Part shown: positions 62,837 to 64,000 of the stretch, piece by piece
Layout of the letters: each line of letters starts with the position of its first letter
How positions within the stretch are numbered: the first letter of the stretch is position 1
Origin: Brachymonas sp049977365
Lineage (GTDB): Bacteria; Pseudomonadota; Gammaproteobacteria; Burkholderiales; Burkholderiaceae_C
Assembly: GCF_049977365.1 (NCBI RefSeq)
Contig: NZ_JBNGEN010000002.1
Span: 232,820-296,819 of the forward strand
Reading direction: 5' to 3'
Length of the DNA stretch: 64,000 bases
The notes under the pieces: generated by a model
The model's input: only the letters and a program-made list of their open reading frames with translations
The model's database searches: none
What the model was told of the DNA's origin: nothing
Position numbers and translations under genes: made by a program

Positions 62837-63319
62837 ATGCCCCCATCCACTGCCCTACAGCGCCCCCGCCGCGCCGCAACTGCCCGGCCCGCCACCCGCC
62901 GCACCCTCCTTGCGGGAGCAGGCGCCATCGCTGCCACCCTGCTCGCCGGCTGCTTCGGGGGTGGCCAGCGCGTCATCACCAGCCGCCGCGACGGCTACCG
63001 CGAACGCGCCGCCCGCCACCTCTACAGCCGCTACGCCTCCCGCGTCTACCCCGGCAAGATGGTGCCCATGCTCTACGCCGTCGGCACCGTCGAAGTCACC
63101 CTCAGCCCCTCCGGCCGCGTCCTCGGCACCCACTGGCTGCGCCGCCCCACCCACGCCCCCGAAGTCGTCGCCACCATCGACCAGCTCATCGCCAGCGCCT
63201 CCCCCTTTCCCGCCCCCGGCGGCACCGGCACCACCCGCTACGTCGACACCTGGCTCTGGGACGAAAGCGGCCGCTTCCAGCTCGACACCCTCACCGAAGG
63301 CCAGCGCGACGCCTACTGA
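62837..63319 (+). CDS. Small putative lipoprotein with TonB-C-terminal-like domain
   Basis: 160 residues. A basic N-region (RATARPATRRTLL) leads into a hydrophobic segment ending TLLAGC, a good lipobox. The mature part has VGTVEVTLSPSGRVLGTHWL and VVATIDQLIASASPFPAP, reminiscent of the TonB C-terminal fold found in small periplasmic proteins. The function is unknown. The ATG at 62837 is preferred over an earlier in-frame ATG at 62807 because it follows CAGGAGCC. Confidence 0.7.
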   Translation: MPPSTALQRPRRAATARPATRRTLLAGAGAIAATLLAGCFGGGQRVITSRRDGYRERAARHLYSRYASRVYPGKMVPMLYAVGTVEVTLSPSGRVLGTHWLRRPTHAPEVVATIDQLIASASPFPAPGGTGTTRYVDTWLWDESGRFQLDTLTEGQRDAY

Positions 63320-63493
63320 CCCCGCAGCCCCGGGCCGCTACGCTACAATCCCCGCTTCACCTCCCATCGCAGGGAGGCAACAGCGGGCGCACAGCCCCTG
63401 CCACCGACACCGCGAGGACGCCCGACCACACCCAGCCCGTCCCCGCCCGCGCACCCCGCGCCCCAGGTCGGTCCACGCGACAAACAACACCCC

Positions 63494-63581
63494 GGAGGTG
63501 TGGCAGAGTGGTCGATTGCACCGGTCTTGAAAACCGGCAACGGGCAACCGTTCGTGAGTTCGAATCTCACCGCCTCCGCCA
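63494..63581 (+). tRNA. tRNA-Ser (anticodon UGA)
   Basis: An 88-nt gene with encoded CCA. The acceptor stem GGAGGTG pairs with CGCCTCC; the anticodon stem CCGGT / ACCGG surrounds CTTGAAA with anticodon TGA at 63528-63530; a long variable arm typical of class II tRNA and a GTTCGAATC T-loop follow. A TACAAT hexamer at 63344-63349 may be its -10 box. The antisense strand gives the well-known spurious FELTNGCPLPVFKTGAIDH-type frame. Confidence 0.97.
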
Positions 63582-63782
63582 AAATATGAGCCAAGTGATT
63601 GATTTTAATTGGCTTTTTTCTTTGTTTACCTACTTCCCCACCCAAACACCCGCCCAAAGTCAACTCGGTAGGGCTTGCAATTGATTGCAGCGGGGTTCGT
63701 AGGGCTTCAAGGTGTTGCGCTTGGCACGAACCCATAGCCGGGATCGCGTAGAAATGTGGGCAAAGTGCCTCGAAACCTTCGG
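63582..63782. other. AT-richer stretch between tRNA-Ser and the IS30 element
   Basis: About 200 bp of lower GC than the flanks, with TTGATTTTAATTGG just after the tRNA and two similar TAGGGCTT words near 63670 and 63700. No credible gene. Its place directly 3' of a tRNA is typical of integration-site scars, but no direct tRNA-end repeat is seen in the window. Confidence 0.45.
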
Positions 63783-64000
63783 CGGTCTCCAAAGCGAAGT
63801 GCAACACTGTGATGGAACTGCAGTGACTTCGATCAGTGGATGGTAGCGGTCTTGGCCTGTTGGATGTCCCGCATGAACTGCCTGAAGGTCTGGTAGGGGC
63901 TGTTCCAGTCCAAGGTCTGGCGTGGCCGGTTGTTCATCAGATCTGCGATGGAGTCCAGCATGTCCTGGTCATGCACCGACAGGTCAGTGCCCTTGGGCAG
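63783..64000 (-). mobile_element. IS30-family insertion sequence, right part (continues past window)
   Basis: The end of an IS element: the transposase 3' end plus about 50 bp of end sequence. Reading outwards on the minus strand, TGTTGCACTTCGCTTTGGAG resembles IS30-family terminal inverted repeats. The exact boundary and target duplication cannot be set because the other end lies outside the window. Confidence 0.65.
63833..64000 (-). CDS. IS30-family transposase (partial, C-terminus)
   Basis: The last 55 residues of a transposase; the rest lies beyond the right edge. LPKGTDLSVHDQDMLDSIAD followed by LMNNRPRQTLDWNSPYQTF is the conserved C-terminal end of IS30 DDE transposases (the NNRPR motif lies just after the catalytic Glu). 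The frame is open to base 64000 and ends in TGA at 63835-63833. Confidence 0.85.
   Translation of the reverse strand: MPKGTDLSVHDQDMLDSIADLMNNRPRQTLDWNSPYQTFRQFMRDIQQAKTATIH

Noticed and set aside
62275..62979. Minus-strand frames encoding a repeated SAVRSPQ peptide
   Set aside because: The peptide is just the heptanucleotide repeat read in register; the flanks lack a ribosome-binding site or domain and overlap the lipoprotein and hemerythrin genes.
60304..63684. A 1126-codon plus-strand open frame across the ABC transporter, hemerythrin and tandem-repeat region
   Set aside because: It is antisense to or out of frame with genes showing clear motifs, is His/Arg/Pro-rich like other GC-driven shadow frames, and is kept open by the stop-free heptanucleotide repeat.
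63343..63807. Minus-strand 154-codon frame with FELTNGCPLPVFKTGAIDH
   Set aside because: This is the antisense reading of tRNA-Ser, a common false protein in databases.

Overview
The window is a GC-rich chromosomal segment of a betaproteobacterium, most likely order Burkholderiales. The left half carries the conserved run maf / yceD-rpmF-plsX-fabHDG-acpP-fabF-rpoE-rseA-rseB-mucD-lepA-lepB-rnc-era-recO-pdxJ-acpS-nagZ, which is diagnostic of that group. The right half carries a complete cd1-type (nirS) nitrite reductase and cNOR nitric oxide reductase system, so the organism is a denitrifier. Genus cannot be fixed from the sequence alone.

Layout. 0-4.7 kb: a partial Crp/Fnr-type regulator, trxB, rpmB-rpmG, an RsmB-like rRNA methyltransferase and an unusual DUF1653-CutA fusion. 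4.6-25.7 kb: one long minus-strand block for cell-wall recycling (nagZ), CoA transfer to carrier protein (acpS), vitamin B6 (pdxJ), repair and RNA processing (recO, era, rnc), secretion (lepB), translation (lepA), envelope stress (rpoE/rseA/rseB/mucD) and fatty-acid synthesis (fab/plsX/acpP). 25.7-33.8 kb: housekeeping genes (maf, a methyltransferase, H-NS, CorC-like protein, apaH, a DEAD-box helicase, a zinc metallopeptidase, dcd). 34.0-36.5 kb: a pyruvate-phosphate-dikinase-like gene that appears split by a one-base frameshift.

36.5-55.4 kb is a denitrification island: norCBEFQD, then divergently nirE, a lower-GC foreign-looking gene, then the minus-strand operon nirS-nirM-nirC-nirF-nirDL-nirGH-nirJ-nirN-dnr-DUF2249. 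NirE makes precorrin-2 from uroporphyrinogen III; NirDL/NirGH (two fused pairs), NirJ, NirF and NirN convert the derived tetrapyrrole to heme d1 for NirS; NirM and NirC are cytochromes; NorCB reduces the NO produced, with NorQ/NorD for maturation; Dnr regulates. Two perfect FNR/DNR-type palindromes are visible, one between norC and nirE and one before nirS. Each has -10-like hexamers at the same 30.5-nt distance from the palindrome centre, including both directions of the norC/nirE site. Strong hairpins lie between nirS/nirM, nirM/nirC and norB/norE.

55.5-61.6 kb: a BMP-type (nucleoside-like) ABC importer with two tandem substrate-binding paralogues. 61.8-64 kb: a hemerythrin-like protein, a perfect 16-copy heptanucleotide tandem repeat, a small lipoprotein, tRNA-Ser(UGA), an AT-richer stretch, and the end of an IS30-family element running off the right edge.
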